Assembly: GCF_011806455.1 (NCBI RefSeq)
Contig: NZ_JAATOT010000001.1
Coordinates: 1 to 64,000 of the forward strand
DNA: 64,000 nucleotides
Direction of reading: 5' to 3'
DNA from: Celeribacter sp. HF31
Lineage (GTDB): Bacteria; Pseudomonadota; Alphaproteobacteria; Rhodobacterales; Rhodobacteraceae
Below the pieces are notes generated by a model. That model saw only the letters and a program-made list of their open reading frames with translations. It was not told the origin of the DNA and made no database searches. This document shows positions 54,858 through 62,708 of this stretch, piece by piece. A program made the translations under genes and the position numbers. Each line of letters begins with the position of its first letter. Positions within the stretch are counted from its first letter, which is position 1.

Positions 54858-54889
54858 CAAAGAGGCGCGGAATTTCGCGCCTCTTTGTC
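54858..54889 (+). terminator. Terminator-like hairpin between purU and gntR
   Basis: A 12-bp stem (CAAAGAGGCGCG 54858-54869 / CGCGCCTCTTTG 54876-54887) with a 6-nt loop. The U-run is short and lies within the stem's 3' arm (CTCTTTGTC). It probably ends the mgd-folD-purU transcript. Confidence 0.65.
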
Positions 54890-54918
54890 ATTCAGTCCCA
54901 TTCCTCCCCCGTCACCCT

Positions 54919-54946
54919 CTGGACCAATTGCGAAAAATTGGTCTAA
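54919..54946. promoter_or_regulatory. Two candidate auto-operators upstream of gntR
   Basis: CTGGACCAA (54919-54927) and TTGGTCTAA (54938-54946) each differ by one base from TTGG-N-CCAA. They start 19 bp apart, about two helical turns, just before the gntR start at 54975. Similar words occur before tmm and amt. Confidence 0.5.
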
Positions 54947-54974
54947 TAGGCGGTGATTTCAAAGGACTGATCCG

Positions 54975-55682
54975 TTGCCGAATGCCTCTCTGCCCAACAC
55001 ATCTCTGCCCGGTGCCACCGTCAAATACGTGATCGAGACGCTTTCGACGCGGATTGTGACGCGGGAATATGCCACAGAAGAGAGATTGCCCTCCGAGCGG
55101 CAACTGGCGCAAGAACTGGGGGTCGCGCGCAACACGGTGCGCGAGGCGTTGGACCAGTTGGAAACGCGCGGCATGATCCGGCGCCGGGCGGGGTCGGGGT
55201 CGTTTGTGACCTACAATCCCGACGGCGCGAGCGAGGCGCTGTCGCCCGTGGCGCGTGAGACCGGGCCGCTGCAATTGCAGGTGATGCGCGGCATTCTTGA
55301 GCCTGAAATGGTGCGTCTGGCCATCGTCAACATGTCGCCGAAACAGATCGAGGCGCTCTCCGTGGTGCTGTCGAAAATGGAGGCGGTGCAGGCCGACGCC
55401 ACCGCCTTTGTCGCACTGGAAGAAGAGTTCCATCGGTTGATCGCCGAGGGTACCGGAAATCCGCTTTTGATCGCCTGCTACAACCTCGTGATCGACGCGC
55501 GGCGGCAGTCCTTTCGGGCGGCGATGTATCGGCGCCACCTGACGCCTGCGCGGATCGAGATTTACCAGCGCGGCTACAACGGTCTCTTTAACGCCATCGC
55601 TGCGCGTGACATCGAAGAGGCGTCGGAATTCATGAAGCTCGCCTTGATCGAAGATCAACGGCTTTTGCTTCAGGAAGACTGA
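54975..55682 (+). CDS. GntR-family (FCD) regulator within the methylated-amine island
   Basis: 235 residues from a TTG start with AAAGGA 8 nt upstream; the first alternative is a GTG 18 codons later, which would cut into the HTH. Winged HTH at about 20-85 (TRIVTREYATEERLPSERQL; AQELGVARNTVREALDQLET), then an FCD domain (ILEPEMVRLAIVNMSPKQIE; FHRLIAEGTGNPLLIACYNL). TTGG-N-CCAA words upstream of itself, amt and tmm point to a local regulon. The inducer is unknown. The gene sits between purU and amt. Confidence 0.87.
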   Translation: MPNASLPNTSLPGATVKYVIETLSTRIVTREYATEERLPSERQLAQELGVARNTVREALDQLETRGMIRRRAGSGSFVTYNPDGASEALSPVARETGPLQLQVMRGILEPEMVRLAIVNMSPKQIEALSVVLSKMEAVQADATAFVALEEEFHRLIAEGTGNPLLIACYNLVIDARRQSFRAAMYRRHLTPARIEIYQRGYNGLFNAIAARDIEEASEFMKLALIEDQRLLLQED

Positions 55683-56095
55683 CCCTAGCTTGGTAGGGAA
55701 TTGGTTGGGCCAATATCGGCCCGCCTATGGCCTGTGATTTTTGCGACATTTGCACCGAAAAATTGCGAATCTCTCTCGCGATTTCCCGCTATGGGCGGAT
55801 TTTTCCGCTGTTTCAGCGGGGACGGTCGACCTGTCGCTTTTCCAATCAGGCTTGGTCATGTTCTCCGTGCGCTCATAAATTCATCACTCTGACCTGTTGA
55901 GATGGTCGTTTGACCTAAAAAGCGGCGCACCTTGGGTGAAAATAAATTCCTGACAGGAAAAAAGTTTGACCCGTGGTGATCCAGCCTGCCTCATGGAAGA
56001 CACTGAGTAAGCCAGTTCGCACAATTGGTCCAAACCAAAAATCGGACCGAAGCTGGCTTGAGATTAGGTCACGTTCACTGGACAGGGAGAACGAC
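55683..56095 (+). promoter_or_regulatory. 413-bp upstream region of amt with GntR-like sites
   Basis: No gene is evident before the chosen amt start. A frame is open from 55973 in the amt frame, but its residues look non-coding. Sites: TTGGGCCAA at 55705-55713 and TTGGTCCAAACCAA at 56025-56038, the latter both a perfect TTGG-N-CCAA and a TTGGT-N4-ACCAA palindrome. Amt starts 58 bp after the second site. Confidence 0.55.
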
Positions 56096-57475
56096 TTGGA
56101 ACAGGATCTTGCATCCTTGGCTGCCGCGGTTGCGGAGCTACAGGGAAATCACGCCGCGACAAACGGCACGTTTTCCGAGACATTCTACTATCTGACGATC
56201 CCGCTCATGGTGCTGATCCATGCCGGGTTCCTCGCATATGAAATGGGCGCATCGCGATCGAAAAACGCGCTGGCCTCGGGCATCAAAAACATCCTCGCCT
56301 TCGCGATGATCGTGCCCTTCTTCTACTTCATCGGCTGGTGGATCTACTGGGCCTTCCCGACAGGTCTGACGCTGTCTGAAGGCGCCATGGGCATCTCCGG
56401 TCTGGCCTATGCCAACGAGGTCGCTCTGCCTTGGAGCCAATACATGGGGCCGAACCTCGATGACCGGTCCTCCGGTGTGTTCTGGGGTGCTTTCGTCCTC
56501 TTCGCGGCCACCACGGCCTCTATCATGTCCGGCGGCGTGATCGAACGGATCAAACTGACGGGCTTTGTCGTCCTTGCCATCGTTTTGGGCGCCTTCGTCT
56601 GGATTTTGGCGGGCGCTTGGGGCTGGCACGCGGACGGCTGGCTTGTGACCAAGTTCGGCTATCATGACTTCGGCGCCGCAGGTGTGGTGCATATGATCGC
56701 GGGCTTCTTCACGCTGGGTGTTCTGATCAACCTTGGACCGCGGATCGGCAAGTTCAACGCCGATGGCACCGCCAACCATATTGCGGGTCACTCCATGCCG
56801 ATGACACTCATTGGTCTGATGCTGATCATCGCCGGGTTCTGGGGCTTTTTGATGGGCTGTGTCATCGTTCCGGGCGAAGCCTGGTCCTGGGGCAGTGAGA
56901 TTGAGGCCACGATCTACGGCACGCCGATGACGATCTCCGGCATGACCTTCAACACGCTGATGGCCTTTGCGGGCGGCATTATCGGGGCCTGGATGGTCAC
57001 GCGCGATCCGTTCTGGATGATGTCCGGCGCTCTGGGCGGCATCATCTCCGCTGCGGCCGGTCTCGACCTCTGGTATCCGCCCATGGCCTTCGCCATCGGT
57101 TTCATCGGTGCCTGCATGATGCCCTTCGTCGCCACCTTCATCGAAAAGCGCGGCATCGACGATGCAGTTGGCGCCTTTGCGGTGCACGGGTTCCTCGGCA
57201 TGTGGGGTCTGATCGCGGTCGGCATCGCGGCCCAAGGTTACCCGGCCATGTTCGGTGAAGATGTCATCGAAACCTCCTTCATCGGTCAGCTGGTGGGTGC
57301 GGTCGTGATGGGTCTCATGGGCTTTGTCCCGGGCTACGTCGTCTCCTTCATCCTCAAGGTCACGGGCCAGCTCCGCGTGCCGGCAGAGGCGGAGATCATG
57401 GGCCTCGACAAGGTCAAAGTGCCTGCAGAAGCCTACCCTGAATCGCTTCACCCGTCGGTCAGCCCGGCTGAGTGA
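56096..57475 (+). CDS. Amt-family ammonium/methylammonium transporter
   Basis: 459 residues from a TTG at 56096 with AGGGAGA 5 nt upstream; a longer frame begins at 55973 but crosses the operator. The N-terminus starts with a short coil (EQDLASLAAAVAELQGN) and continues into 11 membrane helices. The pore His pair is visible in AAGVVHMIAGFFTLG and VGAFAVHGFLGMWGL, and DPFWMMSGALGGIISAAAGL and GYVVSFILKVTG are conserved. Amt proteins pass ammonium and methylammonium. Placed between gntR and dmm, it may import methylamine or recapture ammonium. No glnK gene accompanies it. Confidence 0.9.
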   Translation: MEQDLASLAAAVAELQGNHAATNGTFSETFYYLTIPLMVLIHAGFLAYEMGASRSKNALASGIKNILAFAMIVPFFYFIGWWIYWAFPTGLTLSEGAMGISGLAYANEVALPWSQYMGPNLDDRSSGVFWGAFVLFAATTASIMSGGVIERIKLTGFVVLAIVLGAFVWILAGAWGWHADGWLVTKFGYHDFGAAGVVHMIAGFFTLGVLINLGPRIGKFNADGTANHIAGHSMPMTLIGLMLIIAGFWGFLMGCVIVPGEAWSWGSEIEATIYGTPMTISGMTFNTLMAFAGGIIGAWMVTRDPFWMMSGALGGIISAAAGLDLWYPPMAFAIGFIGACMMPFVATFIEKRGIDDAVGAFAVHGFLGMWGLIAVGIAAQGYPAMFGEDVIETSFIGQLVGAVVMGLMGFVPGYVVSFILKVTGQLRVPAEAEIMGLDKVKVPAEAYPESLHPSVSPAE

Positions 57476-57502
57476 TCCCCAGACATCTGAAAGGATAATC
57501 CA

Positions 57503-57679
57503 ATGGAAGCACCATTTGACGCAACCTCCTGGGACGGCATCACCGGCGCCATCTACGCTGGCTACGGCTCCGTCGAAGGTCTCTGGCTCCTCGCCTGCCT
57601 CGCCATGGTCGTGATCGCGATCGTCTTTGGCTGGCGCCACGAAGAGCACGCCTACAAGGCAACAGAGAAAAAGAACTGA
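57503..57679 (+). CDS. 58-residue single-span membrane protein
   Basis: A short frame with AAGGA 7 nt before its ATG, 27 bp after amt. The predicted protein begins MEAPFDATSWDGITGAIYAG, has one membrane helix (LWLLACLAMVVIAIVFGW, about 27-44), and ends in a charged tail (RHEEHAYKATEKKN). The helix length, codon use and ribosome site support a real gene. It lies between amt and dmmD and could be an Amt partner or an electron-transfer or assembly factor for the Dmm system. I do not recognise a family. Confidence 0.75.
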   Translation: MEAPFDATSWDGITGAIYAGYGSVEGLWLLACLAMVVIAIVFGWRHEEHAYKATEKKN

Positions 57680-57721
57680 TCTGAAAGTCTCTGAAAGACA
57701 AGGGGTTCACGCCCTTTCCCC

Positions 57722-57750
57722 GAACCGGCGGCGCGCCCCGTCGCCGGTTC
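57722..57750 (+). other. Stem-loop between the small membrane gene and dmmD
   Basis: GAACCGGCG (57722-57730) / CGCCGGTTC (57742-57750), a 9-bp perfect stem with an 11-nt loop. TCAAAAC follows, so there is no T-run. It lies 39 bp before dmmD. Confidence 0.65.
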
Positions 57751-57788
57751 TCAAAACAAAATGAATGACTACCCTAAGGATAAAAACA

Positions 57789-58922
57789 ATGATCGCATCA
57801 TGGAGATTTTCCGCACTGGCGGACCGGCACCGCGCCCTTGGCTCCGATCTCGAAGACTGGAGCGGCATGGGCACCGCCTGGAGCTATGACAAGGATCAGA
57901 CGGAGGAGTATCTGGCGATCCGCACCAAGGCGGGCGTCATGGATGTTTCGGGCCTCAAGAAGGTTTACGTTGTGGGCCCCCACGCCCAATACGTGATCGA
58001 CAAGGCCACGACCCGCAATATCGAAAAACTGAAACCCGGTCGGTCGACCTATGCCACCATGCTCAATGATGCCGGCAAATTCGTCGATGACTGCGTGATC
58101 TACCGTCTCGGGCCGCAAAACTTCATGGTCGTGCACGGCTCCGGTGCGGGGCATGAGCAACTGACCATGTATGCCGCTGGCCGCAATGTCGCGGTGCTGT
58201 TCGATGACGATCTGCACGACATTTCGCTGCAAGGGCCGATGGCCGTCGATTACCTCGAAAAGCACGTGCCGGGCATCCGCGATGTGGTCTATTTCAGCCA
58301 CATCCAGACGACGCTCTTCGGTAAGCCTGTGATGATTTCTCGCACGGGCTACACCGGCGAGCGCGGCTATGAGATTTTCTGTCGCCGTCAGGATGCTGTC
58401 GAGATCTGGGACACCATCGTGGCCGAAGGCAAGGAGATGGGCATCATCCCGACGCGCTTCACCACGCTCGATTGGCTGCGCGCGGAGAGCTATCTCTTGT
58501 TCTTCCCCTATGACAACTCGGAAATGTACCCGTTCGAGAACGACTCCAATGGCGACACGCTTTGGGAGCTGGGTCTCGATTTCACCGTCTCGCCGGGCAA
58601 AACCGGCTTCCGTGGCGCCGAAGAGCATTACCGTCTGAAGGGCAAAGAGCGCTTCAAAATCTACGGTGTGAAACTCGAGGGCACCGAACCCGCTGCAGAA
58701 GGCGCGCCTTTGCTGAAAGACGGCAAAGAGGTGGGCGTCGTGACCATCGGCATGTACTCGCCGCTCAACGAGCACAACGTCGGCATCGCGCGTATGCCGG
58801 TCGATTGCGCCGTCGAAGGCACCGAACTCACGGTCAAAAACCCGGATGGCGAGATCAAAGCCATCGCGCATCCGATGCCCTTCTACGACGTCGACAAGAA
58901 ACGTCGCACCGCCAAGGGCTAA
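57789..58922 (+). CDS. dmmD: GcvT-like folate protein of the dimethylamine monooxygenase operon
   Basis: 377 residues from the ATG at 57789 (AAGGA at 57776-57780). GcvT/aminomethyltransferase fold: DVSGLKKVYVVGPHAQYVID, TYATMLNDAGKFVDDCVIYR, SRTGYTGERGYEIFCRRQDA and a C-terminal GcvT_C domain (VGIARMPVDCAVEGTELTVK). In dmmDABC operons DmmD is thought to pass the formaldehyde of dimethylamine demethylation to THF. No glycine cleavage partners are near, which argues against a true GcvT. Confidence 0.9.
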   Translation: MIASWRFSALADRHRALGSDLEDWSGMGTAWSYDKDQTEEYLAIRTKAGVMDVSGLKKVYVVGPHAQYVIDKATTRNIEKLKPGRSTYATMLNDAGKFVDDCVIYRLGPQNFMVVHGSGAGHEQLTMYAAGRNVAVLFDDDLHDISLQGPMAVDYLEKHVPGIRDVVYFSHIQTTLFGKPVMISRTGYTGERGYEIFCRRQDAVEIWDTIVAEGKEMGIIPTRFTTLDWLRAESYLLFFPYDNSEMYPFENDSNGDTLWELGLDFTVSPGKTGFRGAEEHYRLKGKERFKIYGVKLEGTEPAAEGAPLLKDGKEVGVVTIGMYSPLNEHNVGIARMPVDCAVEGTELTVKNPDGEIKAIAHPMPFYDVDKKRRTAKG

Positions 58923-58953
58923 GCCTCAAATATAAATCAGCACAAAGACTTAC

Positions 58954-58981
58954 GAGGCGGGCGCAATCCCGTGCCCGCCTC
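58954..58981 (+). other. Stem-loop between dmmD and dmmA
   Basis: GAGGCGGGC (58954-58962) / GCCCGCCTC (58973-58981), a 9-bp perfect stem with a 10-nt loop. There is no T-run. It is 31 bp after the dmmD stop and 21 bp before dmmA. Confidence 0.65.
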
Positions 58982-59002
58982 CTGAGACCAACAGGACCCG
59001 TA

Positions 59003-59596
59003 ATGCCCAAGACTGAATTTTCCCCGTCCATCGACAGCCGACCCACCTATTCCGGGCTTGTCTCGCAAGGTGCCGCCCCCGCGATCATGGTCGCGGATGA
59101 GGCGGGCGCTCAGGCGCTCACCGATCTGGCCGCCTCTGACGCCTCCGTCATGGATCACGCCCATGTGGTGTTGGTCGGCTGTGGCGCGGCCGCTCTCGGC
59201 GATGTCAAACCCGTCGCCCTGCACGAAGCCCCCGATTTCGACGCCGCCACGCCGCTGGTGACCCAGCTTTTGAACACGGCGCGCATGGGCACGCAGATCT
59301 ATCTCGCGGGCTCCGAAGGTCTGATCGGCCATGTCTCCGCCCTGGCCTTTGCCGCCGGGATGCCGGTCGACGAGATTCAGATGGAACATCGCGGTTCCAT
59401 CGCGCGGCGGATGCAATGTGTGCATTGCAAGGGCATCACCGAGGATGTCACCACCGATCCCTTTACCTGCGCGCATTGCGGGCTGACGCTCTTCGTGCGC
59501 GATCATTTCTCGCGCCGTTTGGGCGTGTTCCAAGGCGTCTGTGTCGATGCGGAAACCCCGGGCGTTGTGCCCGAAACCGTGGAGATTCAGGCATGA
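59003..59596 (+). CDS. dmmA: Dimethylamine monooxygenase subunit DmmA
   Basis: 197 residues from the ATG at 59003 (AGGAC upstream). The N-terminal part has an alternating hydrophobic pattern with a VVLVGCGAAALGDV segment. The C-terminus has a zinc-ribbon-like pair (MQCVHCKGITEDVTTDPFTC, then AHCGLTLFVRDHFSRRLGVF) of four Cys in CX2C ... CX2C spacing. This matches the DmmA family. It overlaps dmmB (ATGA). The complex demethylates dimethylamine to methylamine with NADPH and O2. The Cys4 site probably binds zinc or iron and its role is not clear from sequence. Confidence 0.88.
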   Translation: MPKTEFSPSIDSRPTYSGLVSQGAAPAIMVADEAGAQALTDLAASDASVMDHAHVVLVGCGAAALGDVKPVALHEAPDFDAATPLVTQLLNTARMGTQIYLAGSEGLIGHVSALAFAAGMPVDEIQMEHRGSIARRMQCVHCKGITEDVTTDPFTCAHCGLTLFVRDHFSRRLGVFQGVCVDAETPGVVPETVEIQA

Positions 59597-60540
59597 AAAA
59601 GCTCACCTTGAAAGTCACTGCGGTCGAACACCTCTCGCCCCTGGTGAAACGCTTCCGTTTCGAGGACCCGACGGGGGCCTCTCTGCCGGTCTTCTCCGGT
59701 GGCGCGCATTTGACCGTGGAAATGCCAGAAGGCGACACCATCCGTCGCAATTCCTATTCTCTGATCTCCGATCCTTATGACGGCAGCGGCTATGAGATCG
59801 CCGTGCGGCGTGAGGATAAGGGGCGGGGTGGCTCGCTCTATATGCACACGAAAGTGTCCGAAGGCGATGACATCACCGTGTCTCTGCCGTCGAACCTGTT
59901 CCAGCTTGATCTGCGCGCGAAGAAGCATGTGCTGATCGGCGGCGGCATCGGCATCACGCCCTTCCTGTCGCAACTGCGTCAGCTCGACATGGAACAGAAA
60001 CCCTATGAGCTGCATTACGCCGCCCGGTCGCGCGAAGAGGCCGCCGGGATCAAGCTTTTGCCGCAAGCCGCGCATATTCATGTGCATATCTCGGAAGAGG
60101 GGTCGCGCATGGACCTTGGCGCCATTCTCGACGGGCAACCTTTGGGTACCCATGTCTACACCTGCGGTCCCGACGGGTTGATCACGGCGGTGGCCGATCA
60201 GACCGCACGTTTGGGCTGGCCCAAAGCTGCGGTGCATTCCGAAGCCTTCACCGCACCGCCGCCGGGCGAACCCTTTGATGTGGTCGTGAAATCCTCCGGC
60301 AAGACCGTGCATGTGAAAGCCGATCAAAGCCTGTTGGAGGCTTTGGAAGCCGCCAAGGTGGACATTGATTATTCCTGCCGGGGCGGGGGCTGTGGGCGTT
60401 GCCAGACCAAGGTCACCGCCTGTGATGGTCGCATTCTTCATAACGATCATTGGCTCTCGGAAGACGAGCGCGCCGCACAAAAAGACATCATGCCCTGCAT
60501 GTCGCGTTTCAAAGGCACGCGGCTTGAACTGGACCTGTGA
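59593..60540 (+). CDS. dmmB: Dimethylamine monooxygenase reductase subunit DmmB
   Basis: 315 residues, phthalate-dioxygenase-reductase/VanB type. A flavin-binding barrel (RNSYSLISDPYDGSGYEIAV) comes first, then a nucleotide-binding domain (HVLIGGGIGITPFLSQLRQL; HVYTCGPDGLITAV), and a C-terminal plant-type [2Fe-2S] domain with Cys in IDYSCRGGGCGRCQTKVTAC and a fourth in MPCMSRF. It carries electrons from NAD(P)H to the catalytic subunit DmmC. Start overlaps the dmmA stop. Confidence 0.93.
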   Translation: MKKLTLKVTAVEHLSPLVKRFRFEDPTGASLPVFSGGAHLTVEMPEGDTIRRNSYSLISDPYDGSGYEIAVRREDKGRGGSLYMHTKVSEGDDITVSLPSNLFQLDLRAKKHVLIGGGIGITPFLSQLRQLDMEQKPYELHYAARSREEAAGIKLLPQAAHIHVHISEEGSRMDLGAILDGQPLGTHVYTCGPDGLITAVADQTARLGWPKAAVHSEAFTAPPPGEPFDVVVKSSGKTVHVKADQSLLEALEAAKVDIDYSCRGGGCGRCQTKVTACDGRILHNDHWLSEDERAAQKDIMPCMSRFKGTRLELDL

Positions 60541-60552
60541 GGAGACAGACCC

Positions 60553-61593
60553 ATGACCATGCAATTCAATGACGAGACCTTCCGGGGCGATTACACCTAT
60601 CACAATTCCCCCGAGGCGATCCGCCGCTTTCCCTTCCCGTTCGATCAGGACACTTACATGTATTCGGTCAACATCGAACAACATCCGGGTGGCCCGAAAG
60701 GCACGCCGTTCGAGAAGATGTTCGATGTGGACGAGCATTATGTGGCAGAGATGAAGGACCGCGAAATCACGCTGGCGGAAGACCCGCTGCGCTGTCAGTC
60801 CCTGCCGCATATGGAGTTGGCGGGCTGGGATTTGCTCGAACTCATCATGGTGTCGAAGGCCCGGGATTATCCCGATCTCTTTACGCTCCATCGCGATGGC
60901 AACGATTGGCACTGGATCAACAAGCCGTTGGGGATTGAGAAGAAATTCACCTTCTTGGATGCCACCACGCTGCCTTGTGGTCCGATGGAATATATCACGC
61001 GTCAGACCCAAGGCGATTTTGCCCTCTTGCATGAGCGCGACAACAATCTCTGGATGGACGCAGGCATGATCACGTCCCAGGCCGACTGGTCGCTGGATTT
61101 CGACGTGGGCATGAACTTTTTCGAATGGCACGCGCCTGTGCCGAAAGCCCGCAAGATGGGTGTCTTCGACAAGGCGCTGAAATTCCTTTTGGCGGTGGGC
61201 CAAGGGCAGCATTACCGCCGCTTGAACTGGACCATGACGGTGAACCCGCGCCTGGATACCAGCCCCGAAAACTACCACAAATGGGGCCCGGAAAAGCGGA
61301 CGATCACACCGGAAAACGTTGGCCAGAAACAGTTCCTGCGCGTCGAGTTGCAGACGTTTTTCCGCCTGCCGCGCTCCAATGCGCTGGCGTTTCCGATCCG
61401 CTGCTACTTGATGAACCTCGAAGACATTGCGACGAAACCGAAATGGGGTCGCCGCCTGCACCGCGTGCTGCGCGACATCGACCCGGATTTGGCGGAGTAC
61501 AAAGGCTTTGCGGTGAACCAGAAAACCATTGTGGACTACCTGTCGCAGTTCGATGATGGTGCGCCGACCTCGCCGGGGATTTTCCCGGACTGA
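60553..61593 (+). CDS. dmmC: Dimethylamine monooxygenase catalytic subunit DmmC (HDOD/DUF3445 family)
   Basis: 346 residues of the heme-dependent oxidative N-demethylase family: RRFPFPFDQDTYMYSVNIEQ near the start, DPLRCQSLPHMELAGWDLLE, RVELQTFFRLPRSNALAFPI and QFDDGAPTSPGIFPD at the end. The RVELQTFFRLP stretch is a hallmark of the family. The product completes the dmmDABC set in its usual order, 12 bp after dmmB. Its action on dimethylamine is supported by context. The heme ligands cannot be assigned by eye. Confidence 0.9.
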   Translation: MTMQFNDETFRGDYTYHNSPEAIRRFPFPFDQDTYMYSVNIEQHPGGPKGTPFEKMFDVDEHYVAEMKDREITLAEDPLRCQSLPHMELAGWDLLELIMVSKARDYPDLFTLHRDGNDWHWINKPLGIEKKFTFLDATTLPCGPMEYITRQTQGDFALLHERDNNLWMDAGMITSQADWSLDFDVGMNFFEWHAPVPKARKMGVFDKALKFLLAVGQGQHYRRLNWTMTVNPRLDTSPENYHKWGPEKRTITPENVGQKQFLRVELQTFFRLPRSNALAFPIRCYLMNLEDIATKPKWGRRLHRVLRDIDPDLAEYKGFAVNQKTIVDYLSQFDDGAPTSPGIFPD

Positions 61594-61618
61594 GACGATG
61601 GCAAGGAAAGGAAATTGA

Positions 61619-61933
61619 ATGGCGTGGATACTGGTGGTTGTCGCTGGCCTGTTGGAGGCGATCTGGGCGACGACAATGAAATATTCCAACGGATTCACGC
61701 TGTTCTGGCCAAGTGTCGCCACCGTCCTGACGATGCTGGTGTCGTTTTTCATGTTGTCGGTTGCGATGAAAACCCTGCCCCTCGGGCCGTCCTACATGGT
61801 CTGGGTCGGCATCGGCGCGCTGGGGGCGTTCATCGCGGGGATCGTGTTGCATGGCGAGGCCTTGAGCCTCACCCGTGTGGCCGCCGCTGGCCTGATCGTT
61901 GCGGGCATGGCGCTTATGAAGCTGAGCGCTTAG
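61619..61933 (+). CDS. Small multidrug resistance exporter, Gdx/SugE type
   Basis: 104 residues with four membrane helices. The essential Glu is in VVAGLLEAIWATTMKYSNGF (Glu13), and GPSYMVWVGIGALGAFIAGI is typical of the SugE/Gdx subgroup, which exports guanidinium and some small substituted amines, rather than EmrE. It starts 25 bp after dmmC in the same direction with no visible terminator between, so it may be co-transcribed. Its stop overlaps the convergent tetR stop by 4 bp. Confidence 0.9.
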   Translation: MAWILVVVAGLLEAIWATTMKYSNGFTLFWPSVATVLTMLVSFFMLSVAMKTLPLGPSYMVWVGIGALGAFIAGIVLHGEALSLTRVAAAGLIVAGMALMKLSA

Positions 61934-62583
61934 ACGCCAGCGATCTCTGAGGCCTGTGTCAGGATCGCGGCGCGCAGACCTTCGGGCGGGGTGTAACTCT
62001 TTCCACAAAGCGGGCCGACTGCGTCGATGAGTCCGGCGATCATCAAGGCCTTATGCGCCACGGTCTCGGGCGGGGTGTCGGGGGAAAGCGCCGTCACCAT
62101 ATCGGCGAGACTGCGAATGTGAAACTGACAGGTGGCGGCAAAATATTCTGCCGGGCCGTCCAGACGTTGCGCCAGATCCTTGAGCCCGGTGGTGATCGCC
62201 TGCGCGCGCGGTGCAGCACCGCGGTCCATGCGAAAATCCAGATAGGCGCGAAAGCGTTCGCGCAGATCGGGCAGGGTGAGCGCGCCACGGTCGCGCAGCT
62301 CTTCGAGGCGGGAGGCCAAGGCATAACGCGTCACCGCCGTCAAAAGCGCATCCTGCGTGGCAAAGTAATATTGCAGATTGCTGAGCCTCATATCGCAGCG
62401 TCGCGCCAAGGCCCGAAAGCTCAGCCCGCTCACCCCCTCGGTGGCGAGGACCTCGACCGCTTCATCAAGCACCTTGACCACCGTCGCCCGGCTTCGGTTT
62501 GAGGGCGCCGCGACGCCGTAGACCTCGCTGGCTGTTGCGCCGGTTTTCAACTGGTCGATCAAGGCATCAAGGGAAATGGACAT
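61930..62583 (-). CDS. TetR-family transcriptional regulator
   Basis: 217 residues. An HTH lies at about 32-75 (VLDEAVEVLATEGVSGLSFR; ALARRCDMRLSNLQYYFATQ), with an N-terminal extension of about 30 residues and an all-helical ligand domain (MVTALSPDTPPETVAHKALM). It is convergent with the SMR gene and overlaps it by 4 bp, so it may not control it directly. The downstream GH13 gene lies upstream on the same strand, 125 bp away. The target is unknown. Confidence 0.85.
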   Translation of the reverse strand: MSISLDALIDQLKTGATASEVYGVAAPSNRSRATVVKVLDEAVEVLATEGVSGLSFRALARRCDMRLSNLQYYFATQDALLTAVTRYALASRLEELRDRGALTLPDLRERFRAYLDFRMDRGAAPRAQAITTGLKDLAQRLDGPAEYFAATCQFHIRSLADMVTALSPDTPPETVAHKALMIAGLIDAVGPLCGKSYTPPEGLRAAILTQASEIAGV

Positions 62584-62658
62584 CGTGAAATCTCTGTAAA
62601 CGTCGTGGGGGGCGCACAGCCCCTACTGCGTCGCACCGGAGAGGTCAATCTCTGCGCG

Positions 62659-62690
62659 AAAAAGGGCGCCCGCGATGGACGCCCCCTTTC
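62659..62690 (-). terminator. Terminator after the GH13 gene
   Basis: On the minus strand a GGGCG / CGCCC stem (arms 62680-62684 and 62664-62668) with a partly paired flank is followed by TTTTTC. It lies about 20 bp after the GH13 stop. Confidence 0.7.
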
Positions 62691-62708
62691 ATCATGCTTA
62701 TGCGGTCC

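Noticed and set aside
57789-58922. Glycine cleavage T protein
   Set aside because: No gcvH or gcvP nearby, and it heads the dmmDABC set.
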